NCBI GenBank assembly: GCA_020747065.1
Contig: JAGMVK010000021.1
Location: 558,001-622,000, forward strand
Direction of reading: 5' to 3'
From: Cadophora sp. MPI-SDFR-AT-0126
Taxonomy: Eukaryota; Ascomycota; Leotiomycetes; Helotiales; Ploettnerulaceae
DNA length: 64,000 bases
Made by a program: the position numbers and the translations under genes. The notes beneath the pieces were generated by a model. The model had not been told where the DNA came from. It made no database searches and saw nothing but the letters and a program-made list of their open reading frames with translations. Positions 1 through 12,839 of the stretch are shown one piece after another; position 1 is the first letter of the stretch, and the number at the start of each line of letters is the position of its first letter.

Positions 1-715
1 TAAAATATAAATATAAATTTTTAAGATTTATATTAACTTAACTTTAATAATTAATTAAGTAATAATTACTATTTTAAATAATATAAAAGTTAATCTAAAA
101 GATAGTTCTTATTTATAACTTTATATATATATATATTTATATAATATTACTTTTATTAGTTATTTAAATATTAATAATTTTTTAATTAACTTATCTAACT
201 TTCTTATATCTTACTACTACTTAATTATTAAAGATAATATTATCCTTAAGCTAAGAGACTTAGATATACTTTAAATAAGAATAAATTAAGTTACTCTTAT
301 TAATAACGCTAAAAAGTATATATTTATAAATTAACTAAGAGACTAGTATATTAGTATTATTATAACTAGTATTAGGAGTCTACTTAAAGATATCTTTTTA
401 GAGAAATAAGTTATAATAATTACTTATATATATATAAGAAAAAACTCTATAAACTAAAAATTAAATTACCCTTAATTAAGTATATTTAGATTAAATAAGC
501 GTTCTAAATTAATCATAGATAAGGGTTAAGAGAAATATAATAAAATTAAGTAATTAATTTTAGAATAGATAAAGTAAATATAATATAAACTAGTATATAC
601 TAAAAAAATATATTATAATCTAATAATTATTTACATATTAAAATCATTAAATTAAAATCATTAAATTATATAAAGAATTAGTAGAGTTATTATGATTTTA
701 CAAAAAATCATGTTT
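1..715. repeat. AT-rich, RIP-like block without genes
   Basis: Almost pure A/T sequence with dense TA dinucleotides and stops in all frames. I see no recognisable protein remnant or terminal repeat. The composition changes abruptly near 715 to balanced sequence leading into the HET gene. The best explanation is old repeat DNA mutated by RIP; its family cannot be told from this stretch. Confidence 0.6.
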
Positions 716-935
716 TTTAGTTAGGTGTTTAAGCGGTATGAGCGTTTGACCAGTTTAAACGAGTAAGCGTAGGCTCGGTTGCAGCCGCATACGGTTTAAA
801 AATCTATCGCGCTCCCCAGCTCGACATGCCCATCCCATATCTTAGCTTCTAGACTTCCCAACACCCTAGCATCACATTTGCCTACGAGTTGTGGTCCTCA
901 GGATTGCACTCGGCACGCATTTTGAAGAGAACACA

Positions 936-3101
936 ATGTCGATGCTCAGCACTTACCATTATGAGCCCCTTGCGGACCCTTCTCGACAGATTCGTTTGCT
1001 GCAGCTGCACACCGTTCGCGACAACGGAGCTGTACTCACAGGAAGCTTGACCGTCTACAAGATTCCCCCAGAAGATGCAAATCGCTTAGCCAGGCTCAGC
1101 CATCACCTACAACTGCCTGGTTATGGAGCCGTCTCATACGTATGGGGCACCGGCGCCGCTCGAAACCCAACTCACGAGATTATCCTCGACAATAGGCGAT
1201 TCCTCATCACGGCAAACCTCCACGCGATCTTGCACAAATACCGCTCCATGTGGCCCGTCTCTCAAAGGTGCTGGATTGACGCCATCTGCATCAACCAGGA
1301 AGATGATCGCGAGAAATCGGCACAGGTGCCTCTCATGCGCAACATCTATCATCTGGCGATGGTAGTCAGCATCTGGATCGGCGAGGAAAACCCCGAGATC
1401 ATCCGCCTACGGCAGTTCATCGGTAATTTGGTAAACGACAGCTGGCAGACGTCGTTGCGCAACTTCGTAGATGAACTGGGAGATGTCGAAACCAGAGCTC
1501 ATGACGCGGGTACAAAGAAACTGCCACTGACACAGAAAGTCAGGAATGAGTCCGAGAGGCTACTGGCAAAGGGATTGGTAAAGAGTGGCCTCAGTCTCGC
1601 CAAGGGATTGCAGCTTGGTCTCAGGGTAGCGCACAACCCGTTGGGCGAGCGCTCGAGTGAAAACATGGAACGGAAGTATCTGCTTCTTACCGGCTTCGAC
1701 GAAGTCAAGTCCTGGGAGCCAGATGAAAAGCAGCTCAAGCTAGTCGAGCACGAAGACTTCCAGGAGATGGCGACCCTGCTCGACAAGGTCTTGTTCTCGG
1801 ACAGCGAGTACTTCAATAGGATGTGGACGCTGCAGGAGATCTGCGTCGCCAACGGCGGCTTGGTGAAGCTGCTCGGGCTGCAGCTGACGGATATTCTGGC
1901 TGTCATTTACTACCTCGAGCGAAACTTTAACATCCGCGCCCGCAGCTTCGAGAAGATCAACACCATCGTTGAAGTCAACTCAAAGTTCAACATGGGCCAG
2001 CGCCAATCGTTGAGAGCCCTGCTCGTCCTGTCCGCCGGTAGGAAGTCAGAAAACCCGCGAGACAGGATCTACGGCCTCTACGGGCTTATAAAAGATGAGC
2101 AGACGCCTCTGCTCAAGCCGGACTACGCCAAGTCGGTTGAGGAGGTCTACGCCAATGTTGCACGCCACATCATATATTCAGAAAAGTCCCTTGATGTGCT
2201 CTGTGGGCACCAACTGCATGATAGGTTCCCGGGGCTGCCATCCTGGGTTCCTGATTTCCGTCACTATGGCCTGGAGAAAAACAGCTTGGTGCAAGCAGAT
2301 GGTGAAAATATCATATACCATGCCTCATTATCTGAGGAGCATGCACTGCCGCACACACAATTCCATGTCCCATCGGAGTGGCAAAGAATGACTACAACTG
2401 GAACCCTGCTAGGCAGTGTATCTGTCCTGTCAGATACCTTGGGGGAAGGTCAGGAGCCCCAGGCACATAATTTTGCCCTGGCTCAGAAACTGTGGGCGGC
2501 CAAGCTTACCCAGAGTGAAGAATTGAATCCGGAAGAGCTTCGGATGATTGCCTGGGTTTCGACTCTCGTGTCGATTTTCGCCGAGTTCTACCAAAACTCA
2601 AACCGGGCCACCTATTGGGATCGCAACTCCGACAAACTGGGACGTCTCCGCGCCATTATCGGAAATTTAAACAACCAAGGCGGACTCGCTCTTGGCATAG
2701 GGAGTATATATTTCCTTACACTCCTTTGTGGTCGGATAGGGAAAGGAACTCGCTGCAACGCGGAGGAACTTACGGAGTACTTGACACGCTCGTGTATCTC
2801 GGATCAGGAAGGCACCGAGACGCTCGAGAAGTTGTGTACGTCTTTAGATACCGGGACGCTGAATCGTCGCCTCATCATGTCGGAGGGGAAGCGGGTGGGC
2901 GCGGCGGCCGAGCAGACGCAGAAGGGTGATCTGATCTACGTCCTGATGGGGTGCAGCACGCCGGTGATTCTGCGCCCGACCTCGCAGCCGAACGAGTTCC
3001 AGTTTATTGGGGAGTGCTATTGGCACGGCTTCATGGATGGCGAGGCTTTGAAGATGAGAGACGGGGACAAGATCACTGCGCGCGAGCTCAAGTTAGTGTA
3101 A
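936..3101 (+). CDS. HET-domain (heterokaryon incompatibility-type) protein
   Basis: Single-exon gene of 721 residues. I chose the ATG at 936 because the HET-type N-terminus (MSMLSTYHYEPL, then RQIRLLQL) starts there; the frame is open back to 891 without a convincing start. The HET domain begins near residue 63 with YGAVSYVWG, continues with RCWIDAICINQ and RNIYHLAMVVSIWIGE, and a downstream LPSWVPDFR motif is typical of the family. HET proteins act in fungal allorecognition, where incompatible partners trigger growth arrest or cell death; the partner of this one is unknown. No NACHT or repeat domain is attached. It sits alone between AT-rich blocks, yet its frame is intact and its composition balanced, so it has escaped RIP. 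The family assignment is strong; the specific role is not known. Confidence 0.93.
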   Translation: MSMLSTYHYEPLADPSRQIRLLQLHTVRDNGAVLTGSLTVYKIPPEDANRLARLSHHLQLPGYGAVSYVWGTGAARNPTHEIILDNRRFLITANLHAILHKYRSMWPVSQRCWIDAICINQEDDREKSAQVPLMRNIYHLAMVVSIWIGEENPEIIRLRQFIGNLVNDSWQTSLRNFVDELGDVETRAHDAGTKKLPLTQKVRNESERLLAKGLVKSGLSLAKGLQLGLRVAHNPLGERSSENMERKYLLLTGFDEVKSWEPDEKQLKLVEHEDFQEMATLLDKVLFSDSEYFNRMWTLQEICVANGGLVKLLGLQLTDILAVIYYLERNFNIRARSFEKINTIVEVNSKFNMGQRQSLRALLVLSAGRKSENPRDRIYGLYGLIKDEQTPLLKPDYAKSVEEVYANVARHIIYSEKSLDVLCGHQLHDRFPGLPSWVPDFRHYGLEKNSLVQADGENIIYHASLSEEHALPHTQFHVPSEWQRMTTTGTLLGSVSVLSDTLGEGQEPQAHNFALAQKLWAAKLTQSEELNPEELRMIAWVSTLVSIFAEFYQNSNRATYWDRNSDKLGRLRAIIGNLNNQGGLALGIGSIYFLTLLCGRIGKGTRCNAEELTEYLTRSCISDQEGTETLEKLCTSLDTGTLNRRLIMSEGKRVGAAAEQTQKGDLIYVLMGCSTPVILRPTSQPNEFQFIGECYWHGFMDGEALKMRDGDKITARELKLV

Positions 3102-3229
3102 GCACTTAGAGGTTTTCATAAATTATCCCATGGAGCGCCAGAAACGACTTTTAGCGTGGTGGGCCGTCTTAGCATTGCAGGGTTATGTTGCCCCCTGTAA
3201 CGGCATGTAAATATCCCCTTAACACAATT

Positions 3230-5346
3230 AAGAATATGCTAAAATATAAGCTATTCTTACTTAATTTATTATATTTAAGATAGCCGAAGGTATATAATCT
3301 GATCTAATTCTTAATGGAATATATTATTTAAAAGTGAAGCTAATTTAAGAGGGTTTTAGGCTATTTATACTATTCTTTTACTTAGATTTTTAATCTTAAA
3401 TACAATTACTTTTCTCTATTAGTTTTACTAATCTTTTTACTATATTCTTACTGTTTTTTACTAATAGAATACTTTAATAAATTATTAAGTATACTAATTT
3501 AAATGTGAAAGAGTCTAAAAAACTTAAATCGTATTCTTACTTACTTAACTAATATAATACTACTTTACTAGAGATTAAGGTTTACCTTAGTATTCTTATA
3601 TATATGGAATTATATATAGAGAATCAAATAAGAGACTATTAGTTTATAGAGGAGAACGGACTATAATATATTATATATAAGTATATATTACGGAATCGCT
3701 TTAAAATCCTATATTACAGGTTCTATCTTTATGCCCCCCTGCTTAAGGGCACGAAATTAAGAGCTTTTCAACAAGTAGAACTACTTAATTCTTATATTTA
3801 ACGAGTATCCTTAGAGCTCTGGAAACTTAGCTAAAACCTTACTATAGATAAGTATATATAATACTTTATTAGACGAGCTTTTAAGATAATAACTATACCT
3901 TCTAGGCTTATACTAATAGGTTATAAAGTATAGGTAGTCGCTTAATTAAGCTACTTTTTACACTGGACCTGGTATTTTAAAGGAGCTTAGGGGCTAGAGG
4001 GTATACGAGCTCCGGTAGCTCTTAGAGGGCTAAAGACAAATAAAGGAGCTGGCTTCTCTGGAAATTGTACGTAGGTTATTATACTATATCTCTTATATTA
4101 TTTGCCTCTTATAAATTATATAGTATTACTAGATAATCTCTTTATATTAAATAAGCTTATAATATATTTCTAAGAGCTTAGATTTAGTACTATTAGTATA
4201 GTAAGACGAGATTCCGGCATTATATAAAAGCTCTTAACTTTATAAGTATAAGTAAAGAAAGCTAAGACCTAGATATCTTATAATACTCTCTTTATAGCTT
4301 ATAATCTTAAGAATACTATTACTTAGGCTCTCTAGAATAATAACGCCTTTACTCTCTTTATAATAAATTATAGTAATAGCTCCGGTACTATTAGTACTAT
4401 TTACTATAAACTAAGTAAAACTTCTTTAAATATAGCTATTATAAGAGTATAATTTAGTAGTAAGAATATTAAGGATTTAAATAAGCTATTCTTTACTTAG
4501 CTTTATAACTAATTTATAAATACTATAAATATTAATAATTAATTAAAGTCTTATAACTCTGAAGATAAGCTAATTAGAAGAGAAGAATAGTAAGCTCTAT
4601 AGAATTAGCTCTTATAAATAGTCTTAGTAAACTCTTACCTTATTTTAATATACACTAACCTTAAAGACTACTAGAATATTAATTTAAAGGATAAGTAAAC
4701 TTCTGAAGTTAAATTTCAAAAGGAAATTATATACGTATTACTTTACGCTATAAGTACTACTCCGGGTATAAGGAAATGAAGGTTTTCTTATAGAAATATT
4801 AAAGAATCTCTAGTACTACTATAGCGCTATTAGTAATTAAGGATAATATGGAAGAAGAATTATAAGTACTATAAAGAAGAGTAATATAGCGACCTCGTAT
4901 ATAAAGCTTTTAGGGGTATTTCAGCGAATATTCAGTGTTCTTCTAAGAGAAAGAGTATTATATTTAGCTATAAATAGTATAATATGCACTTATATAAGAA
5001 AGTAACTATTTTAATAAGTACTATAGTACTATAGAGTAGATTTAAAGCAATTAATTATAATCCTACCTTTAAAATACAGCTTATTAATTAGTTAGAACCC
5101 TTGTCAGGCTAAAAGTCGTAGCGATGGCGCCCTATGGGATATCAAGCGAAGAGTAATAAAAGCTACCTAAGATGACTGTTTAATTAAAAGTCAATGGGAC
5201 GGATGTCGGTAGCGGTGGAGAGTCGGTCCACGAGGTGAAGACTGATAGGGAGAGAGTCGAGTTAAGTTAAGTCCAAGTAGTCCCCTAGAACCTTCTGATT
5301 CCTGCGCAGGGTGGACTATAACTATTATCAACCTAAATTTCTACAT
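3230..5346. repeat. AT-rich, RIP-like block with a GC-richer island
   Basis: Gene-less AT-rich sequence with stops in all frames. A piece of about 235 bp at 5101-5335 is clearly less AT-rich; it opens with TGTCAGG, which could be the start of an LTR, but I find no second copy in the window and no matching end. No transposase or polymerase motif could be read through the decay. Confidence 0.5.
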
Positions 5347-5695
5347 CAGCGTAAAAAATGATTAGATTAGATTAGATTAATGACTATTAATCTAAATCTA
5401 ATCAAGTAAAATTTGAATTAATTAAATTCTAATCTAATCTAATTAATTAAGATTTAATTGATTAATTTAATTAATAAAAGAGTCGTATTCTAATTAGGGT
5501 TAGATTTTTAAGACTAAACTAAAAAGGGTTAGTATATACTAAGAATAGATTTAGTTAAAGCTTTAGAAGCTCGGTTAATTTAAATTAAGCGAGGATTAAT
5601 CCTAAACTTATTTATTTTATATATAATATATAATTAAGAAGCTAGTTAATAAGAGATAATAAGCTATTATAAATAGATTAGTACTAGTAATTTCT

Positions 5696-5796
5696 ATTTT
5701 AAGATCGAAATTTATAGTATTTTATTAATAGAATATATATTTATAAGCAAATATTTCTTATTTATTATATGATTTCAAATATCTTTTAAAGAAATT
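5696..5796. repeat. Internal direct repeat, copy 1
   Basis: A unit of about 101 bp starting ATTTTAAGAT and containing TATTTTATTAATAGAATA is repeated at 5870-5970 inside the hAT-like element. The copies differ mainly by transitions. It is an internal tandem-type duplication of the element. Confidence 0.7.
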
Positions 5797-5869
5797 ATTA
5801 ATTATAAGTCCAATTATAATAAGTAATATATAAGTAAGATTTCAATATAAATTAGCTATAATAAAATAT

Positions 5870-5970
5870 ATTTTAAGATTAAAAATTAGAGTATTTTATT
5901 AATAGAATACGTATTTATAAGTAAGTATTTCTTATTTATTAGCTGATTTTAAATACTTTTCTAAAGAATT
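5870..5970. repeat. Internal direct repeat, copy 2
   Basis: Second copy of the unit at 5696-5796, about 73 bp downstream of the first and in the same orientation. Confidence 0.7.
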
Positions 5971-6203
5971 CGATAGATTTCTACTTAATATAAATATATT
6001 TAAAAAGATTATTTATTTAAAAAGTTGGGGAATTATAAAAGAGAAAGAAGAAGATAATATAAAAGAAGAAGTTAAAGATATAAAAAATAATAACTTATTC
6101 TTTATTAAATAAGTTTATTAGTTAGTTTATTGGTTGATTTATTAGTTGATTTATAAGTTACTTGTTTAATTACTTAATTATTTAGTTTATTATTTCTTAG
6201 TAG

Positions 6204-6206
<3 letters not shown>

Positions 6207-6240
<34 letters not shown>
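6207..6240. repeat. TA dinucleotide microsatellite
   Basis: Uninterrupted run of about 17 TA units inside the hAT-like element, followed by a short TTA run. Confidence 0.95.
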
Positions 6241-6245
<5 letters not shown>

Positions 6246-6436
6246 ATTATTATAAGTTAGTTATTAATTGAATTAATCTAGATTAATTAATCTAATTCTA
6301 ATCTAATTAAGTTAATTTTTTATTAATCTAATTCTAATTAAATTAAATCAATTAATCTGATTATAAATCAATTAGCTTGATTAATTTTTCTTACACTGTT
6401 TTATATTATATTAAGATAACTTACGATTATTCTATA

Positions 6437-6888
6437 TATTACGAACGCTTCTAGGCGACTATAGAGTCCTAGGAGGAAATATCCTAGGAATTAGCGTACT
6501 CCTAGAAACTAAGTAATTCTTAGAAAAATAGTTTTTAAGAACTAATAAGATCCTAGAACTTACTTATATTATATAATAACTTAATAAAGTAAATAATTAG
6601 ATAGTAATTTAATTATAGTATTATATAATTTTAAGTTATATAATAGATTTAAGAATTTTACTAAATCTTTAGAATTCTAAGATCTTAAAAGATTTAAGAA
6701 AAAATAAAAGTTTTATATAAAACTAATATATTTATTATTAAGTAAGAACTTTATACTTAATATTAAATAGTATTCTTATCTAATACTTAATAATTATTTT
6801 AATTATTTATATAATATACTTACTTCTTAATTATTAGAGATCTCTTATAATCTTTATATTTATAATAAGTAAATATCGAACTATTATA
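6437..6888. repeat. RIP-degraded LTR copy, same family as 27240-27708
   Basis: The sequence aligns along its length with the better preserved LTR at 27240-27708: it begins TATTACGAACGC against TGTTACGAACGC and ends CTATTATA against CCGTTACA. The differences I can see are mainly transitions toward A/T. The flanks (CTATA and ATAAG) do not form a target duplication, so it could be one end of a larger decayed element or a solo LTR whose flanks have mutated. Confidence 0.65.
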
Positions 6889-9800
6889 ATAAGAGCTTTA
6901 GAGTAAATAATAGCTAATAGCTTAGTAGCGAGATAAGTAACTAAGATAGAAAATCTGTAGTCTAATTTGTATAATATTATTCTCTTATTAAAGATAGCTA
7001 ATATATAATTATATACTAATATTACGAAATATATAAACTTAATTTTTTATATACTTATTAAGTTAATTAGAAGTCTATAACTAGAAGAATATATATATTC
7101 TAATCTAGATTCTTAGTAATTAAAACTATATAAAGAATAAGTAGAGTTTTATTAAATCTATATCGTAAAGTATTTAATACTCTTAATTATACTCTGAAAA
7201 AAATTCGAACTTAATCTTTAGCTATACTATAAATAAACTTAAACTATTATTTAAGATTAGCTTAATTATAAAGCCGTATTATCTTAGTATTAAGATCAGG
7301 TAATAAGTACTTAATATAATTAATATTTTATATATAATATTAAAAATAAGAGCGAGTTCATATAAGCTTATCTATACTTACTATTTATTATTCTATTTTT
7401 AAACTATTTATAGCACTTTTCTTTTCTTAACTTTATTAAGTAATCTAGATTAGTAAGTTCACTTATAAGAGAAAGCTTATTTAACTTATAGCTAGATTAT
7501 ATTCTAGTGTATATATATTATAAGCTAAGTCCTACTAAAGATCTACTTCTAGTTTTCTTATATACTAGTAAGCGCTACTCTTCTAGAGCTAATTATTAAT
7601 TCTACTTATTTATACTTAAATAGCTCTACTTAGCCTTATAAGAATCTTTATATTACTACTAAAGTCCGGGTTTTTATTACTTAAATTATTATTATCGCTA
7701 CTACTTAATAGCTTAACTTTCTCTAATATAGAAATTTTAATATTAATAAAGTAATTAGTCTCTAGTTTAAGAATAACTAGCTACTATATAAGGTCGCTTT
7801 TTAAATTTTATTAAATAGTATACTTAGATAGACTTTTTATACTAGTTAAGAAGAGTAATAAAGATATATTCTTACGAATAGCTTTCGTTTTATATCTAAG
7901 CTAACTTTATATTATCTTTTATCTATAAAACCTTACTCTTCTTTAGCTCTAATAGTACTTAGTATATCTTAGAATATATAGTAATATTATAATAAGTTGA
8001 AGCTTTTATTAGTACTTCTTTACTAGAATAGATATCTAATACTTTAGAATTAATTAGTAAGTAAAAGTATTCTAAGATAAATAATAGTTTAAACTTAAGA
8101 TTATATATTATATTATCTCTAATCTTAGTACGTTTAAGAAAGCCTTAGAAAAGTTATTTCTAATACTTAGTAACTATTATTATCTCTAATACTATAGATA
8201 AGCTTTAAGAAGTTTCTAAGATATATTAGTAGTTATTATTAACGAAAATTAATAGATATTTGTAATTAACCTAAAGCTATATATTATTAATCTTAGGTAT
8301 AGTAGTTAATAATACTATAAGAGAGCTAAGTTATCTAACGTAAAGCTCTAAGATATACTCCCGGGAGGTAGTTAAAGTTATAATATATATTAAGCGTAGC
8401 TTTTGTCTTTTTATAAGTTATAGGTCTTTATTACTTATATTATAGGTATTATAATTATTATTAGTATTCGTAGAATAGTAGATATTACTACTAATCTCTA
8501 TATATATATCTTAGTACTATTACTTTTATATTATAAGCTCTAGCGCTAAGTTAGCTATAGTAGAGGAGCTTTAAGAAGCTTATAATATATAGTAGTACTT
8601 ATCTCTAATCGAAGTTACTAAATAACTAAGAAGAACCTTACGCTATACTTAGCTTAAAAGATAAGAAGAAGACGCTATTTAAGATATATTCTATTAGTAA
8701 CTTATTTATTAAGATTTCTAAAATAAGTTATTTAGTTACTTTTAAGCTAAGCGACTAATATAAAGCTAAGTAAGATTCTTAATTAATCTTTAGTAATTTA
8801 GGCGTAGTTATTAAGATTAAATGTATTAACTAAGTACTTAGATAATTTTCTGCTTTTATATAAGTAGAGCGTATATTATAAACTCGAAAAATATCTATAT
8901 CTATTTATAAAGCCAAATTTTAAGAGAATAGTTTATAAGTTAACTATAGTATTAATATCTATACGTTATTTTTATTTAACTAAGAATCCGACTTATTTAG
9001 AAGTTCATCTTAAATAACTTAGTACTAAGTTATTTTTATTTAGCGTCTAATAAGCTACTAAGCTTATACCTTATATACTTAAAAATAATATATTACTATA
9101 GCTTCTCTTTCTATTATTACCTTAATCTCTTATTACTCTTACTTCTTAAGATCTTAAGCTAGTATACTATATTAATAAGTATCTTATAGCTCTTTTAGTC
9201 TACTACTAGTAGTTTCACTAATTTCTTAACTCTAAGTCTTATCTTATAGTACTTTAACTAAGTAAAGACTTAAGGAGATAAATATACTAGCTAATAGTAA
9301 CTTCTCTTACTTCTTTTCTAAAGCTAACTCTAGTTCTTTTTTTAATTTAGCTATATTCTTCTTAGTATATCTATTATTAGCGCTAGTAGAAGGTTTAGAG
9401 AAGAAGTAAAGCGTAAGCTTTACTAATATACTTTAAGTAATATTATTAATACTTTATTAGTTAGTCTAATCTTATAGTAGTATAAAGAATTAAGGAAGAG
9501 TCTAGGTTTAAGCTTATATAGAAGTAGAAAGTATATTATACGATTCTAAGGCGAGTTCTAAGGTTATAAAGATATTATATAAAGCTATATCTTATTTAAT
9601 TCACTTAGTATTAATATTACTAGAAGCGCCTTCAGTCTTATTCTTAGTACTTATATTATCTAAGTTATTATTATTAAGAGTTATTAGTTAATTTATATAT
9701 AATTAGTAGACTACTTCTAAGTATAAAGGATAGCTAATATACTTATCTTGATTACTGCCTTAATATTCACTTGACTTTAATTATATTTAATTAACTTTAG

Positions 9801-10219
9801 TTCGGCTTAGTAAAGAGCTAGCTATTTTAGATACTAAAAGATAGAGATCCGGCGTTTAAGGCCTTAGTTAAGATCGTTAGATATAAAGTTACTTAAGACT
9901 ACTCTTCAAGAAATAGAAGATTATTATTTAATTTATTATTATTATTAGTAAGAGCGTATAAAACAAATTCACTTTTAGTATAACTTACTTATATACTTTT
10001 AGCTCTTACTATAATATTTCTCTTTACCTTAATTTAATATCTAGAATAAGAAAAAGTAGCTATAAGCTTATATATTCTTTAGCTACTACTAGTATTAAGT
10101 AAAAGGATTAAATAACTAGGTTTAAAAGAATAAAGAATTTTCTATTATAGAATAGTTAGTTTAATAGAGAAAATATAAAGTAAACTTATTATAAAATAAA
10201 GTAAGTAAAGAGAAAGACT
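6889..10219. repeat. AT-rich, RIP-like block of unassigned repeat DNA
   Basis: About 3.3 kb of AT-rich sequence with no open frame. It lies between a decayed LTR and the gypsy element and could be the internal part of the element that owned the LTR at 6437-6888, but no gag or pol motif could be read. Nothing else is recognisable. Confidence 0.5.
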
Positions 10220-10224
10220 AGTTT

Positions 10225-10474
10225 TGTGACGGCAGAGCCTCATGGCAGAGCCTTGGGGTGGATACTGGATTTCAGGGCAATTTCCGCATGCCCGCCTAAG
10301 CGAGCCTAAGCAAGATAAAGCAAATCTCCCTGTATATTACCTCTCCCCCTCCATACCTTCTTTACTATATAATTATAGATTTTAAGAGACTTTTATTATT
10401 ATTATATATCTCTCTATTAATATATAAGGCAGTAATTATACGTGATTACTATCTTTCTAAAATAAGGTATTATA
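10225..10474 (+). repeat. 5' LTR of the gypsy element
   Basis: Begins TGTGACGGCAGAG and ends GGTATTATA (mutated from an end like GTTACA). It pairs base for base with the LTR at 25670-25919 without gaps, differing only by transitions. Confidence 0.9.
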
Positions 10475-12143
10475 TTATCTATAACTCTTTATTATACTAT
10501 CTGGAAAGATAGTAAATATTTCTTGCAATAAATACCTCTAAAGCTTTGCATATAATAGTATAATTAATTTAAGATAAAAATAATCTATACTAAGTTCAGA
10601 CTTAATAAATGATATTAAATTTCTCTTTATTAAATGCAAAGACTATAAAGCCTTTTTCCCTTTTCTCTTTCTTAGTTTTAATTTAATAAAGAAATCAATC
10701 CTGCTTCTCTAGTTTCCTTCCTTTAATTAGGAAGCTTAAGCTAAAGAAGACTTCTTTTAATAATATCGATATATTGTTTTTCTTAATATCCAATCTCCTT
10801 ATGAATATAACTTTCGTAAAAGTATTAAATAACAGAGGTATAGTTAATTCCACTTCTATTATAATCTCTAATTTGTAATTGGTAAGCTTTGCGTTAATTA
10901 CGCGAGCCGAAAATACTCCTAGTAGTAGTTCTGAAGCTACTAAGGTATAAGTAAAAAGAATTATAGTATTAGAGCTAAAGTTAGATACTCAAAAGCGGAT
11001 TCAAGAGACTAGGATTACTTACTTAAAGAAATTAGTAGTATTATAGGCTTAATCTCCTTAACGTAGTGCACTAAATAATAAGTCTATCTTATTTAAATTA
11101 GAACTTATACTTCTATTTCTCTTTATTGAATTTGATAACTTAATACTTTTATCTTATTATCTTGCTAAAGGTAAAGGTATTACCGCAGTCTCTAGAGTAC
11201 TAAATAGTAATAATAGTGGTAGTAATAATAAAGGCTTTTCTTTTACTTGTCTTATACAATATTCAGTTATTCCTTTATGTTCTTATTTTTCTTTTTTATT
11301 TAATTTTTTCATTACTACCTGTATTAAGAAGATTCTAAATCTTTTAGTAAAATTCTTTAATGGTAAGAAGTATAGCTTATATCTCTAGAAAAATCAGGTA
11401 TATAATACTCTTTGATAATACTAAGTGTACTTCGCTAACAAAGACTATAAGAAGGACTGATTACTTGCTTAAACTAAAGGAATTACATATAGTTTTCTAA
11501 AACCCTTCTTTATTTAAGTAAAGTATAATAAGAGTAGAAGTATTATTAATACTTTAGACTTAATTTATAAGTAGTTTCTTTTCTTTATAATCTTATAAAA
11601 GAAAAAAGCATATATCTCTTATATAAGAAAATAGTAATAGAATTAAAGTAAATATTTTAGGAATTTTACTAACTCTTTTAAACTATTACGCGAAAAGCTA
11701 GTGTTATAAATTCTCTAGTTCTTAAGAAAGATCTTAAAGATAAGATACTCTAGTACTTTTAAAAGAAGCTATACTAGGAATTTTATAATACTATAATCTT
11801 AAAAAAATAGGTAAAAGTAATCTAAATAAAAGATTAAGGTTAAACTACTAAAGCCTTACTTATTAACTTTACTTATAAATCTTTAGTCTTTACTTTAAGA
11901 GTATTTACGCGCGTGATTACTAATTATTAGAAGCCTTAAGTAAGTATTTATACTTTTCTGCTTATAGGAGCTTTCTCTTCTTAGTGAGTAAGAATAAGTA
12001 ACTTAATGTTTATATATGTAAGAGATTAATTAGTCCCTTAACTCTCTTAATTACTTGTGTATACTAATATACTGCGTATCTTTTTTCTAATAAATACTTT
12101 ACGGTATTTTTTACCCTAACTATTAGATTAATAGCTATATATC

Positions 12144-12360
12144 TGTCGGTTCAATACCGAATATAAGCCAAGAATCAAACGTAAATATCATGTATATGCA
12201 TATCAAGCTTGATGGTGTGGAAAATCTGTGTTTCTTCTAAGAGGGGGTGGGAGGTACTAGACTATATACTGCCTCCCGAAACGCCACCGAATCACCCCCG
12301 TAAGTGGTCCTACCCCCTATTCTAGCTAAGACATGCTTTGGATAGGCCTGCGGACCAACA
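12144..12360 (-). repeat. 3' LTR of the copia element
   Basis: Read on the plus strand it starts TGTCGGTTC and ends GGACCAACA. By eye it is identical to the copy at 19601-19817. ATATC lies directly outside it. Confidence 0.95.
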
Positions 12361-12839
12361 CTAGCAACTCTTCTTTTTGGAAGGACACTTCCAAGCGAAT
12401 CTTCATAGTACAGAAGCGAATCTCCAATACAGAATCGAACCTCCAACCCAATGGTAAAGAAAACAAGCTGTACAGAATGACCATATTCGCAAAGAAAAAT
12501 AGAATGAGCGTACCAGGTACGGAGCTACGGAAGTACCATAGTCCGAAAGACCTCCGATTCTGGCCTGAAAAACCTCCCACGGAAGTAGTTGATGCGGCCC
12601 GTCAGAAGACAATAGCAAGTAAACAGACGCTAAGCGAGACCACCGCTGGCTGTACTATTACAAAAACCAGATCTCCCTCCATTCTGAAGCTTTCTTTCTT
12701 TAAGCAAACATCAAAAAACTCTCCGTACGTACACAGAATTGTCGATCTCCAGAGATATTCGCTAACATTTTGCTGTAGCCCGTACCAAATCAAATAAGCA
12801 AAAGTATATATACAAAACAAAAGAATCGTAGGTGGTTCA

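Larger units (their letters stand above)
5347..6398. mobile_element. Non-autonomous hAT-like DNA element with 8-bp target duplication
   Basis: The left end reads CAGCGTAA and the right end is its inverted counterpart TTACACTG (CAGTGTAA on the other strand), followed inward by inverted runs rich in GATTA/TAATC. The flanks are TTCTACAT on the left and TTTTATAT on the right: an 8-bp duplication differing only by two C-to-T changes. CAG-type ends plus an 8-bp duplication are the hallmark of hAT transposons. The element is 1,052 bp and strongly AT-rich, without a readable transposase, so it is a non-autonomous or decayed copy. It contains an internal direct repeat and a TA microsatellite. Confidence 0.7.

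Noticed and set aside
5350..5460. GATTA runs as a CRISPR or telomere-like array
   Set aside because: The repeats are short, irregular, have no spacers and are mirrored at the other end of the element, so they belong to the terminal inverted region of the hAT-like element.
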